A stretch of DNA of 64,000 nt, taken from the NCBI GenBank assembly GCA_964019055.1, contig OZ025214.1, positions 8,184,858 to 8,248,857 on the forward strand, in the 5' to 3' direction. Position 1 is the first letter of the stretch. The number at the start of each line of letters is the position of its first letter. The notes beneath the pieces were generated by a model. That model saw only the letters and a list, made by a program, of their open reading frames with translations. It made no database searches and was not told where the DNA came from. Shown here one piece after another: positions 50,101 through 59,940 of the stretch. Source of the stretch: Anthopleura xanthogrammica. Its lineage: Eukaryota > Cnidaria > Anthozoa > Actiniaria > Actiniidae. A program made the translations under genes and the position numbers.

Positions 50101-50817
50101 ACATTTGTGTTTGTCATTGTCATGTAGTGGTGGCGGAAGCTGAAAATCATTGGGGGGGTGGGGGGTGGGGGGGCACTGCAATTATTTTTTTTACAAAATA
50201 CAAAATACAAATGCATTTAAAAATATTTATGATTATAGTTTATGATTTATCCAAACCACAATTTAAAAAATAAGTGGGGGGGCCATAAGTGATAAATGTT
50301 TGGAAAATTATTGACATAATTATTATACTAGTAGAAGGATTCAATCAAAAATCATGGTATGATTTACAGAAATTCTTATGATAATTATGTCTGTATATTT
50401 TTAGAACAAAAAAGGCTACTGGAACAACGTGAAGTACAAACAGCAGAGTTGATTCAAATTACACAAGATACTGAAAAACGAGAAAAACAAATGTCAAAAT
50501 CAAAGCATAGACGTTCCAGCAGGTCTGGTGCTAGCAAAACACATAAAAGAGAAGTAGAACACATGGATACTTCAACAAGTAATAACTTAATTGATTTTGC
50601 TGATGAAAGCACTGTCAGTCGACCATCAAACAAGGCTGAAGTAAAACAACACTCACTTGGAAATGACTACAAGAATACCAGGAAAGATGTGCCTGCTTCA
50701 CAAACGCTTGATGTAGATGATGATGAAACTCAGGACTATAGCTTGCCTGATGACAAATGTAATCAAGGAGTATCTGGATTAACAGAGCAATCATTACTGG
50801 AGTCTCCAACATATTAA
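44187..50817 (+). CDS. ABRAXAS1: Abraxas (BRCA1-A complex scaffold subunit), ten exons, 403 aa
   Basis: Exons: 44187-44258, 44332-44422, 44528-44564, 45324-45390, 46047-46158, 47225-47318, 48865-48990, 49209-49293, 49823-49937 and 50405-50817; all phases agree. The start AAGATGG is in good context. The N-terminal MPN-like domain (about 6-200) includes EGFMLGDTSG, NVIGWYRYRRNT, SMRERHVHHNL and EFLFIVFTASTS, as in Abraxas, and shows no JAMM zinc motif (expected, since the partner BRCC36 is the active deubiquitinase). Exons 8-10 hold a coiled coil (about 215-315) for BRCC36 pairing, then a basic patch SKSKHRRSSRSG and an acidic tail. The last four residues are SPTY (400-403), in the position of the BRCT-binding SPTF of human ABRAXAS1 (409 aa). 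ABRAXAS2/ABRO1 lacks this motif, so the ABRAXAS1-like assignment is favoured. Poly(A) signal AATAAA at 51039-51044. Confidence 0.93.
46160..46312 (-). mobile_element. SINE-like copy in Abraxas intron 5
   Basis: GGAGGGGGGAAAACCAAAGA, AGCCCTTGAATCAAGGGAGG, CAAACTCTACTCATG and GGAATCAAACCCTAGACC together look like an inverted SINE body with a tRNA-type B-box region. It starts about two bases after the exon 5 donor. Confidence 0.6.
46925..47188. mobile_element. Dispersed element copy ending close to Abraxas exon 6
   Basis: GATATTACATGGTCACGCGG, CTTGCTGAGCAAAAAGTCGA and TTTTGATGTCACTCAATATC are shared, inverted, with 62800-63064. The right end lies about 37 bp before the exon 6 acceptor. Confidence 0.75.
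47520..47726. mobile_element. MITE in Abraxas intron 6
   Basis: AATAGACCTTTTTTCATA at the left and TATGAAAAAGGTCTATT at the right are inverted ends of a 207-bp element. The short open frame inside it (from 47537) is not a gene. Confidence 0.65.
48016..48156. repeat. Strong palindromic (hairpin) element in Abraxas intron 6
   Basis: CCGAACGGGAAAATATTTGG then CTCGAGGTCCT faces AGGACCTCGAG then CCAAATATTTTCCCGTTCGG. Outer arms are TTATTGACTGAGT and ACTCAGTCAATAA. The loop is CTCGCTGCGCTCG-like. An outer inverted pair, ATCATATGACC (47794) and GGTCATATGAT (47999), lies beside it. Confidence 0.85.
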
Positions 50818-52709
50818 AACCACAATCATACATTATTTATACTAGGTCAATAACATGTCCACACCTTCTCAAGAATGGGGAGATTTTATTTTTAAAGTGT
50901 TTTACGACAGGGGTCAGAATGGATGGAAAATCAAGAATAATTTCTCTGTAGCAAAGACTGGGTATATTTTCTTGATACACAAACATAATCAATGGTAATA
51001 ACAGTAACTCTACTCTTAGTGCTTTATAGATGTAACATAATAAAAGGTTTGCACAAGAGCAGATATCAGAGTAAGTTACACTCTCTTGCTTTCATATAAT
51101 TTTTTCAAGTTGAGGAATTTGGGTCAGTTTCTATACAGTCAGTTACTCTATTTTTCAACCAAATGCCTCAACTTGAAACAATCGTTTGAAGGCAATAGAG
51201 TGTAAAACTACAGTGGCTTCACTTTCATGTTTATCATTATCAGCCTCACAGGGGTTTGATAGAGATATACAGTTGGACCTCTACACAATGGCTGTCTTCG
51301 GGACAAAATTTTGTGGCCATTGTAAAAAGGTTCAAATTACAGCTGTATATGTATAAACTCATTGGTAACTAGGACAACATTTCCAGCTCTTTCTTGGTGT
51401 TGCAGAACACCAGTCCTGAGGAATGAACACAATTAAACAATAGCAAAGAACAAAGAACCCATTTTAAAGTCTTCCATTCAAATATGGCTGCCATATTCAC
51501 AACTGAAAAACCAAAAGTTTTGGGGCTTTTTCAGGCATTTTCCTTGTAAGAGTAGAATATATCTGGCCTGTTAGGTCCAGTTTAGACATCAAATTTTACG
51601 TGCCGAATGTAATGTGTAATGCAAATGAGCAAAACCTATTGTTTGAGTTCATTTGCATTAGATTCAGCACATGTGAAATTTAACGTCTAAACCGATTCTT
51701 TTTTTTCTTCAAAAAAATAACCTCTGCTCCTTTTTAGATGTATTTGTTTCCCAATATAATAAGCTATAATAAGCCCTTACTGAAAATAAGCCTGCAAAAA
51801 GATTCTTAGAGCAAATATAAGATCAGTGCATATTTTTACAAACTCATATTTTATATGAGAAATATGAAGTTCCTGTAGGTCGGACCTGTAGCGAAATAGT
51901 TTTCATCGTATTGTCTTCAGCATGGATTCAAGTCCAAAAAATAATGATGTATGTGGCACTTACAAGTCTTACACGTTTTGTAGTAGGAAAGAATGCAACC
52001 CCAAAATTGGTATCGGCACATGGTTTGGGTGTCAGTAGGTGATCGTTGGTTTTCTTTAGGGTGTTTGTATGTTAATCATAATACCATGTCAGCTGATACC
52101 ATAGTAACACCAATTTTTGTGTTGTATTCTATACTATTACCTACTTACTCACATAACTTGCTTTATGTACTGCCAAAATGATTATAATTTTTAGCTCAGA
52201 TGGGTGAAATTTAAACGATACTCATTTGTTTATCTCGCAATTGAGGGTTATGGAACGTCATTTGTGGAGGACAGCTTGCAGTCCAAATGGCCCTCAATCG
52301 TGAGACAAACAAATAAGTATCAGGTTAGCCATTTCCATCCCAAATAATATTTTTTATTCTAAGCTGGGTAAAGTTTTGACTATTCTAGTCCAAATCAGGG
52401 AGGTGTCCAAATACAGTACTTTTCCTCTCCAAACAATGTTTTTGAAGATTTTGCTGGTTTCAAAATTCTATAACTTCAAAACTACTCAAGCTGTCTTTCC
52501 ATTTTTTTCCTGTATTAGTAAACATGAGATTCTCTAGTCTTTGTTTTGTATAAATTATAATATCATGACACTCTTAATAAAAAAAATATGTTTATTCAAC
52601 ACCTGGATATATTTTTCGTTTATTTTGTACCATCTCTTTGTACATGGAACAACCAAGATAACTAAAGTATGTACATGTATATTGAGTTTTACTGTTAGCG
52701 GTTGAGGTG
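50818..52709. other. Spacer between the convergent Abraxas and MRPS18C genes
   Basis: It contains the Abraxas 3'UTR with AATAAA at 51039-51044, a fold-back repeat at about 52205-52340 (ATACTCATTTGTTTATCTCG against ACAAACAAATAAGTAT, with inner GAGGG/CCCTC arms), and the MRPS18C poly(A) signal on the minus strand (52591-52596). No additional gene seen. Confidence 0.6.
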
Positions 52710-55700
52710 TTAGAATAATTTTGGATCATTATGATACTCCAAGTATTTCATAGTGATTGGCATCAGACCTGAAATGAGGGAAAAAAATATTGGAAATCAG
52801 TTGTGACCCAGACAAGCTTAGATATCTGGGTATTGTAACTCCTGAAGGTGAGGATTTTTGCAAAGATTTTGACATAATAAGGTTTTTACAAGACAGTATT
52901 ACAATTTTTTTTCTCCAATTTCAACCTAAAAAAATATTTTGAAGAATTTTTTTCTACAAACTTTACCACTCTGAGGCCGGGATGGAAAGCATTACGGGTC
53001 AAGGACCCAATTACAAGGCAACCTATAGATTGAATTGGAGCTTGGAAGTTGATTTTTGTGGAGGGAGGAAAAACCGGAGAAAAAACCCTTGAAGCACAGG
53101 AGAAAACCAACAAACAGCTCTACTCACATACAGTTCGACACTGGGCGCTCTCATTGCTACACCACCTGTGCTTCCAATTTTTATCTGGTACATGTAGCTC
53201 CAGATAATAGAGAGTTTAAGAATCTCATTTACAGCAAACATTAACTATCAGTTAGCCAGTGAAATTTTTTCATCTGATTCAAGATTTCAAGCACTTTACT
53301 TACAAAACCTAGTTGGCTATGGGAGTGGAGTTATGATCTGAGGAATGATCTCAAATTTGACATAAATTTCTATTTTTCCTCTGACCACTGGAAATACAAT
53401 CTCTGCTTACCCAATGCTCTTGATCTTTTGATTGCCTTGGTGATTTCCACCTGTCTTTTGTTACATAAACCTGAAAGCACAAGGAAGAAGGTTTGCCATA
53501 AAGGATATGTGAACAGCAACTAATGTGGATCATCCTTAAAAGTGGGGAGGGGTGGAAGACTATAATTTTCAAAATCACATACACATGTATTATTAATAGT
53601 AGATTGGAGAAATTTAGGGGATATATTATATCATTAGTAGATATTATGGGGTAGGGGGGCCCGGGGGTTAAAACTCCTACAGTATGTCTGAACTGCCTGT
53701 CTCAGTATTTCCACAACTAGGGTTTACACCATCATGTGATGGCAGCCAAAACTGGAGGCAAGAACAATGGAATCTGGTTTACATGAGAGAATTCAGTCAT
53801 GGCTACCATCACGTGATGGTGCAAAGGCTCTGATAATTATACCTGTTACTTGACGTCCATAGATACGACCAGTATGTGGTGATACAAACTGTGACAATAG
53901 CCTGATATTCTAACAAGATAAAATTGACATAAATTATCAGGCTTTAATGACCATTTTCAGCCAGGTTTCAGCATCAATAAAATAATAATTATAATGCATT
54001 TATTGTATTAGACAACTATATCATGTCTTTAATAAAGAACTACCGGTAAGATTGTATTTATCTGTTTGATTCCCATGCACACAACTGTTATATATGCCTG
54101 ATTCAAATGCTGGTAGTTGCTGTTGTTTTGAAATGTCAGTACGAGGGCCATAGCAGGGGAGGGGCGGGGGGAAGGGGGGTCTGGGTGGCCCCCCCAACAA
54201 TTTCGGATGTACTGTATATTGAACACTGAACATTTTGAGGTCTGTTACTAATATACAGGGAGTTTTAGAATATGGCACCCCCAATACTTTCGATCTAACC
54301 CCCCCCCCCCCCCCCCAATATTTTTGGCCTTGCTACGGCCCTGAGTACTGATATCAGTCATTTAATAGAATGTAGAACGATAATTATCTATCATGTCAAC
54401 AATGTTTCGGCAATACAATACAGTTGTCGGTATGGCAGACAATGCTCACCCAAGTTCATCATATTGCTCTTCATGTACAGTATATCTAATAAGTGTTTAT
54501 CAAAATTGTGTCACTAAGCCTACTATGCAAGCAGGCAGCAATTCACTTCTATAATGGAAGCACTAGTTTTTACCTTATAATCAATATCAATATCAATTCT
54601 CTTTGGACAAAGTACACAGCCAGTTGGTCGATCCTCTTCATCAAGCCTCTGAAAGACAACCATTCAAATCATAAAAACCTTTCACAAGTTATCATGTAAG
54701 CTTACATATGTACTGTATATGTGATAAGGAAGATACATCAGGGATCATTAATTTTGATTCTTTCCTATGACAGGATTAGCAACCTTAAACTTCTCAATTT
54801 TGGTACTGCCATTTGCTAGCTTTTATTTTCAGTTGTTTCTTAGTTCCCCTTGTACTGCACTAGGACCCTCGGTCATTCTGGACTTGATTACAACCAATAT
54901 TGTTGAAGTGCGACCCCCAAAGTTTGATTTCTTGTTTGCCGACTAGCATATTTTCAATGGCCATCAATCAAAGAACTAAACTAGAAAAATTACATTTTTG
55001 AGAGAAATTTTAGTCTGAATTAAAGATTTTAGACCATTAGAGGATAAAGATCTTTAATTCAGTCCAAAATCTCCCCCAAAAATGTATTTTTTTCGAGTGT
55101 AGTTCTTTGATTGACTGCCATGGAAATGCTTGTTTGCAAACGAGACATCAAACTTCAGGGGTCGTACTTCAACGATAATGGTTGTAATATACAAGTGTGC
55201 TGTCAATAGGCTATTTACACTTATGTCCATACTAATACCCATTACTAATTCATTAGGTTGAGACCCAATGAAATCACACGATTTGGGTCACATTAGAGCA
55301 ATGTAAACCCAATACAACTGAGCTAATTAGTATATTCTATATTGGTTTAACAGAATACGTACTGTAATTTATTTAGCCTAATTAGTATTCTGTATCGGAT
55401 TTACAGAACACGGATTAGGTTAATAAGTATTTTGTAAATCTGCCCAATACAGAACACTAATTAACCTGTAAGTCTGCTCAATCTCATACAGAATACTTAT
55501 TAGGATAATTAACATTCTGTAAATCCATTACAGAAATAGTAAACTTTATTAATTGACCATTTTTGTTATGATTGATTACTATTTGATGAAAGGTCACAAA
55601 TTTGCTGTGTATTGATTAATCATCGATTATTAATTAGACCCCTTGCACGTGCATGACGTCAAAGCAGCTTAATTTGTCCTCCAAATTGAGCTGCATTCCG

Positions 55701-56220
55701 AGGTGCTGTAAGGGGTCTATATTAATCAATTAATTAGCATCGATTATATAGATTTTCATCGATTATCGGTTTTCTCGATTAACTACTCTGGGCAGTAAGT
55801 TTTAAGCTTAATTAAGAACTTATGTGACACAGGAGAAATAAGCTTATGGCATTAATATAAGATCGAGTATTTCAATTATAAGGATTTGTATGGAAGAAGG
55901 TCCCTTCCTTGCCAAGAAAGGATGAAGTTATTAGCATACCTCGTATCTAGCCGTTAGTTCTAGCTCTCGTTGTCTTCTTAATTTTCTTTTTCTTTCTAAG
56001 TAATGATATTTTCCCTCTTCAACTAGACACATGGAATAAAGAATACATGGTCTGAATATTATGTGACAAGCTTTGAATCCACACATACAAAACAACCATG
56101 CTTATTACCTGGTAAACTGAGGTGGAATGCACGGACGAATGATGATAAACATCCTATTGAATTAAGCGGAGAAATGTTATGAAGAATACTAGTATTTTGA
56201 AGACACCTGATGGCCGCCAT
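52710..56220 (-). CDS. MRPS18C: Mitochondrial small-subunit ribosomal protein bS18m (MRPS18C-like), six exons, 151 aa
   Basis: Exons on the minus strand: 56220-56109, 56022-55940, 54648-54574, 53909-53843, 53470-53411 and 52768-52710; phases match and the sum is 152 codons. The start MAAIRCLQNTSI opens an acid-free presequence of about 38 residues, suitable for mitochondrial import. The mature part has a basic helix YHYLERKRKLRRQRELEL, then the bS18 core: CVLCPKRIDIDIDYK, NIRLLSQFVSPHTGRIYGRQ, VTGLCNKRQVEITKAIKRSR and ALGLMPIT. It belongs in the mitoribosome small subunit. Human MRPS18C is close in length (142 aa). The CxxC at CVLC is the zinc-type pair kept in many S18 proteins. It is transcribed towards Abraxas. 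Confidence 0.93.
53035..53160 (-). mobile_element. SINE-like copy in MRPS18C intron 5
   Basis: GGAGGGAGGAAAAACCGGAG, CCCTTGAAGCACAGGAGAAA and CAACAAACAGCTCTACTCAC match the 11585-11740 block closely. Confidence 0.65.
54137..54353. mobile_element. hAT-like MITE with poly-C/G interior, in MRPS18C intron 3
   Basis: GAGGGCCATAGCAGG at the left and CCTTGCTACGGCCCTG at the right form inverted ends of the CAGGGCCGTAGC type known from hAT transposons. The interior has a G-rich run (54157-54180) and a C run (54299-54317). A clean 8-bp duplication is not evident. Confidence 0.5.
55260..55560. repeat. Degenerate AT-rich tandem repeat in MRPS18C intron 2
   Basis: TAATTAGTATTCTGTA-like units alternating with GGATTTACAGAA-like units recur four or more times, partly inverted. 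Immediately right, a hairpin at 55638-55719 has arms AGACCCCTTGCA and TGTAAGGGGTCT. Confidence 0.55.
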
Positions 56221-56754
56221 TTTGCTTCCTTCACTAAAACCACAGGAAGCCCAAAGAAAACCACAGGTAGCCCAAAACCAGCACCAAGTGATGCTTAGCC
56301 ACAGGCAGCCTAATAAGCAATCCATTTTTACAGTAAATATATGGGACAAAATAATACGTATTTTTTTGTTGAAATAAATTTGAACATACCTTGGTCATGT
56401 GTTGTTGTTTAAGGTATTTGGTGTCATTCTGGCTGGTTTTTAAACGTTTTAGAGCAGTTTAGTGACTAGTCACACCCCTCACCACCCCTGGATCCGCCCA
56501 TGCCAGTTGAAATGTGGAAGGTGGGCTGAGTTCCTCCTGCTAGCTAGCTTAGTAGATAGATTAGTTTATTCATTTCACTTCAAATCGACCAGCGTTGCAG
56601 ATATAGTTAGTAAGGGCCGAGTGAAGACTGTGAGCTAGAACAAGATCCCGCGCGTAATCCGTACAGTACGGGCGGAGAGTGACTGAAAGTCCATTACGAC
56701 GCCTCAGCTCTACGGACTGTCTCGGTCACAGTGTCTAAGTCACATTGGAATTAT

Positions 56755-56902
56755 TTTACATAATATGTTACAAAATATTATTATTTCAACTCCACGACTA
56801 TTTACAGTAATTGAAAATGCATTGATTTGCCTTGTGAAATATATATGAAAAAACTTTTTTTACAAGACTACAGCCGGCTAAAACGATGCGAAGCGCCAAG
56901 TG
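56755..56902. repeat. Segmental direct repeat, copy 1
   Basis: About 148 bp, including ACAAAATATTATTATTTCAA and AAGACTACAGCCGGCTAAAA, recur at 57168-57315 with very few differences (for example an extra CAT in GTGCATGAAA). Confidence 0.85.
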
Positions 56903-57167
56903 CAAAATCTCTAACTCTAACCCTATAACTCGGACTGAGATTTTGCATGACTGGGACTTGGAGTTTGCAAGATTTTGGGCTGGGAAATGGGATTAGGACC
57001 CCCCTTGAGGACCCTCTCAGTACTATACAGGCTAGGTAGATAATAAAGATTTTTAATGAAGCATCAAGAAAAACTAAATTATGAAAAATATTTGAAAACT
57101 AATTACAAGTTTGTACATTTTTACATGGGATATATAAGCGTAATAAGTTTAAATACTTCAATATATT

Positions 57168-57315
57168 TTACATAATATATTACAAAATATTATTATTTCA
57201 ACTCCAGACTATTTACAGTAATTGAAAATGCATTGATTTGCCTTGTGCATGAAATATATATGAAAAAACTTTTTTACAAGACTACAGCCGGCTAAAACGA
57301 TGCGAAGCGCCAAGT
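57168..57315. repeat. Segmental direct repeat, copy 2
   Basis: Near-identical to 56755-56902, 413 bp downstream in the same orientation. Both copies end at GCGAAGCGCCAAGT. Confidence 0.85.
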
Positions 57316-57346
57316 AGTAAACAATGCAAAGCTCTGATGGTAGTAT

Positions 57347-57543
57347 GAATTACTGCAATTTTCATAAACACGCGAACTCTGTAGCTGCGAGTTGCACGTT
57401 GGAATTTGGTTTTTCACTGCCGCCAGTCAAAAATATAAAAGGTACCGACTGATTATTTTTAATCGATGGAAGCGAAAAACCAAATTTCAGCGTGCAGCTC
57501 GCAGATACCGAGTTCGCATGTTTATGAAAATAGCAGTAATGGC
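57347..57543. repeat. Fold-back repeat family, copy 3 (most complete palindrome)
   Basis: ATTTTCATAAACACGCGAAC and GTTCGCATGTTTATGAAAAT are outer arms; GTTGGAATTTGGTTTTTC and GAAAAACCAAATTTCAGC are inner arms. The centre ACCGACTGATTATTTTTAAT matches the 43488 and 43945 copies inverted. Confidence 0.75.
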
Positions 57544-57968
57544 TGCCTAGTTTTAATGAATGTACAATTTTGCGTTAATTTTGACTGGATCAAATGAACC
57601 AAAGGAAATTCTTCAACTTGCCAATGTAAACATGTTCAGTATATACTTCAATTGTGATATAAATCACAAAAAATTAAAATAACATTATTATCATTATATA
57701 AATATTTAACAAAAGTGCAAGTATTTTTTTTCTTCTAATGTTCAGCCTTCAAACGAGAGATAATATATATATATATATATTCCGAGCTAACTCTGAATTG
57801 AATGGGTCCCAAAATATACAGGCTTGGTGCTAGAACTAGCTGGACTGCTTCCTATTTCTGAACATATCAGTACATTTACTGGATACCCCTTTACCGTCTC
57901 TTCGATATCATCTGGGTGTTGCGTTCATTGTTAAACCAAATAACTTGATATACCGGCGAGGGTTGTAT

Positions 57969-59940
57969 CTATTGGTAAGGATGAGACCGGTGATGCATGA
58001 AGCAAGTCTGGGCGGTTGTGAAGCTTGGAGAATAACTGGCTGGCATACGATAATCATCTGTGTATAGAAACGGTGATGGAGGATGCATAACGTAAGGAAT
58101 TCTGCTGTCCACAAGCATGTAAGTTGGCGATGATACTTGCTGCATAGGTAGTTCTTGGAATTTCGTGTTTCTGAAAGAAGGGTTTGATGTACTTGGTTGA
58201 TGTCTGTGGCGTTGTCTCTCTTGTCTGGCTGTTTTTCGTATCTTGAATCGTTTATTTCTAAACCATACCTTCAAGATGAGAAAAAAATTAGTTAGACAAA
58301 TATTCGGTCCCTAGTTACCAGTCATACAATGGCTCTCCCATAAACCCATGCAGCACGTCGGAATACAGCTCATTTTGGAAGGCAAAACAATAGGTTCTAA
58401 TTCTCAGGAGATTAAAATTCTTTTGTTTTGCTCTCCAAATTGAGCTGCTCTGACGTCACGTGAAAGGAGTGTATTCTTGGGGTGCAGCCACATGGCTCAA
58501 AATTTGCTTGATTAAATTGACACAATAATTAATGATTTAATGATTGCAGTGTTTTTATTTTTCGCTCGTGCTTGAAAGCGGCGCATCTATAAATTGAAAA
58601 AACACCCTAGTTTTGCATTGACGTCATTTGTACGTCATTATTTCAGATTGAATTTGCTGATAAGCAGGCAGCATGTATACAATTTGTCTGCACATGTCGT
58701 AAATTAATTAGATCAACCGCTGATTGAGCATGCCAAGCTTGCAGGCGCTAACAAACCATTTATAACAAAACTAGGATAAATAAAGAAAGGAATCATGGAT
58801 ATAAGGACCAAAGAGACGCAAAATATTTCAGAATGGCCGCTCAAAACGCAAGCAAAATGGCGGTCAAAGCATTTCAAAGCTTATGGCGCATGCGCAAACC
58901 AATTGTATACATAATAAGGCACGAATAGACCATTTCACGGCGACGGGAATCGTGAAATGGTCTATTGGTGTTTTTTCTCTTAACATTATATGATTATATT
59001 CATACCTGTACTGTTTTGGCACTAAGTCCAAGTCTTTCCGCCAATATTTGACAGTCATGTGCCCGAACATACTGACACATAGCAAACGCTTCCTCGAGGC
59101 CGAATTTTTGGAATGCGGTAAACCTTGTACGATGAATCTTTCCACACTCGTCTGTTGGTTCATCTAGTTCTGCTGTACTATCTGAAAAAAAAGAATATCG
59201 TCAGTTCCTGACAAAAGAGTCTTTCGTTAAATAGGGAGGCGTCAGTTCAATTCCATTTCGGATAATCCATCCCGGCGAATTTTTCTGAAAAAAAGTTAAA
59301 TATTTGTGGCGCGGCCGTATGACCCCGAACACCTTTCTTAGCTTGTAAGCTAAGGGAATAATGTAATGGCTTCGAAATGGGTAAAATAATAGAAAAGGGT
59401 ACGTTGTGACAGTCATCCTCTGTTTAAATCTTAGCCAGTTATTCGGGCCTTAGCGAAACATTGGTGATCAGTCGGCTGCCAATGTCGCCTCAGTCGGCTT
59501 TGCTTCGGGACTCCGACTGGAGTCTGTTTGCCTTGGTTCCAGCAAATAACTATTAAAGCCCACTTTTTATGTTGAATCTGTTGTTTTACTTTCTAAACTA
59601 TGTGGCGAATTTACTGATGTACCTCCTCACTGAGACAACAACTGAACAAACGCTCTTGTGTTATCACTGATCTTGTCGTTATTTAATTACAAAGGTCACT
59701 AAAATGAAATCCTTTTCGTTTCATGATCTGTGGTATATAGAGTCACAATTCTACAGGCGGAAATCATATGGCAGTTTCGGTCTAGTAATGCACCAATACG
59801 ACAAAATTACACTTACTTTCTTTTAGGATGAACTTTGTGCTGTTTTGATCTTCAGTCTCCTTGATGAGTTCTTTTGCTAAACCTTGTTGAACGTTCCCAG
59901 ACATGCCATCTTTATGATCATGATGTGAAGAAAATGCCAT
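57969..59940 (-). CDS. PRD-like homeobox transcription factor with Arg50, three exons, 199 aa
   Basis: Exons: 59940-59817, 59181-59006 and 58268-57969, in phase (124 + 176 + 300 nt). The homeodomain spans residues 55-114 without gaps: Arg5, Phe8 (RTRFTAFQ), Leu16, Phe20, Leu40, Trp48, Phe49, Asn51 and Arg53 are all present (VWFRNKRFKIRK). Position 50, which helps set DNA preference, is Arg instead of the usual Gln, Lys or Ser. An intron splits codons 46/47, a position common in PRD-class homeobox genes. The short N-terminus has a His/Asp-rich start. The C-terminus is rich in Pro, Ser, Tyr and His and shows no OAR motif. The exact family is not recognised; the PRD-like label rests on the intron position and general pattern. 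Confidence 0.88.
58924..58966. repeat. Short perfect-arm hairpin in the homeobox intron 2
   Basis: AATAGACCATTTCAC and its exact inverse GTGAAATGGTCTATT enclose GGCGACGGGAATC. It lies about 40 bases past the exon 2 donor. It may be a compact MITE solo hairpin. Confidence 0.75.

Larger units (their letters stand above)
56221..57968. other. Spacer between MRPS18C and the homeobox gene, rich in repeats
   Basis: The MRPS18C promoter must lie just right of 56220. Beyond it are a direct duplication (56755-56902 and 57168-57315), a block related to 16085-16345 (about 56903-57010), fold-back copy 3 (57347-57543) and an (AT)n run at 57763-57780. No gene recognised. Confidence 0.6.
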
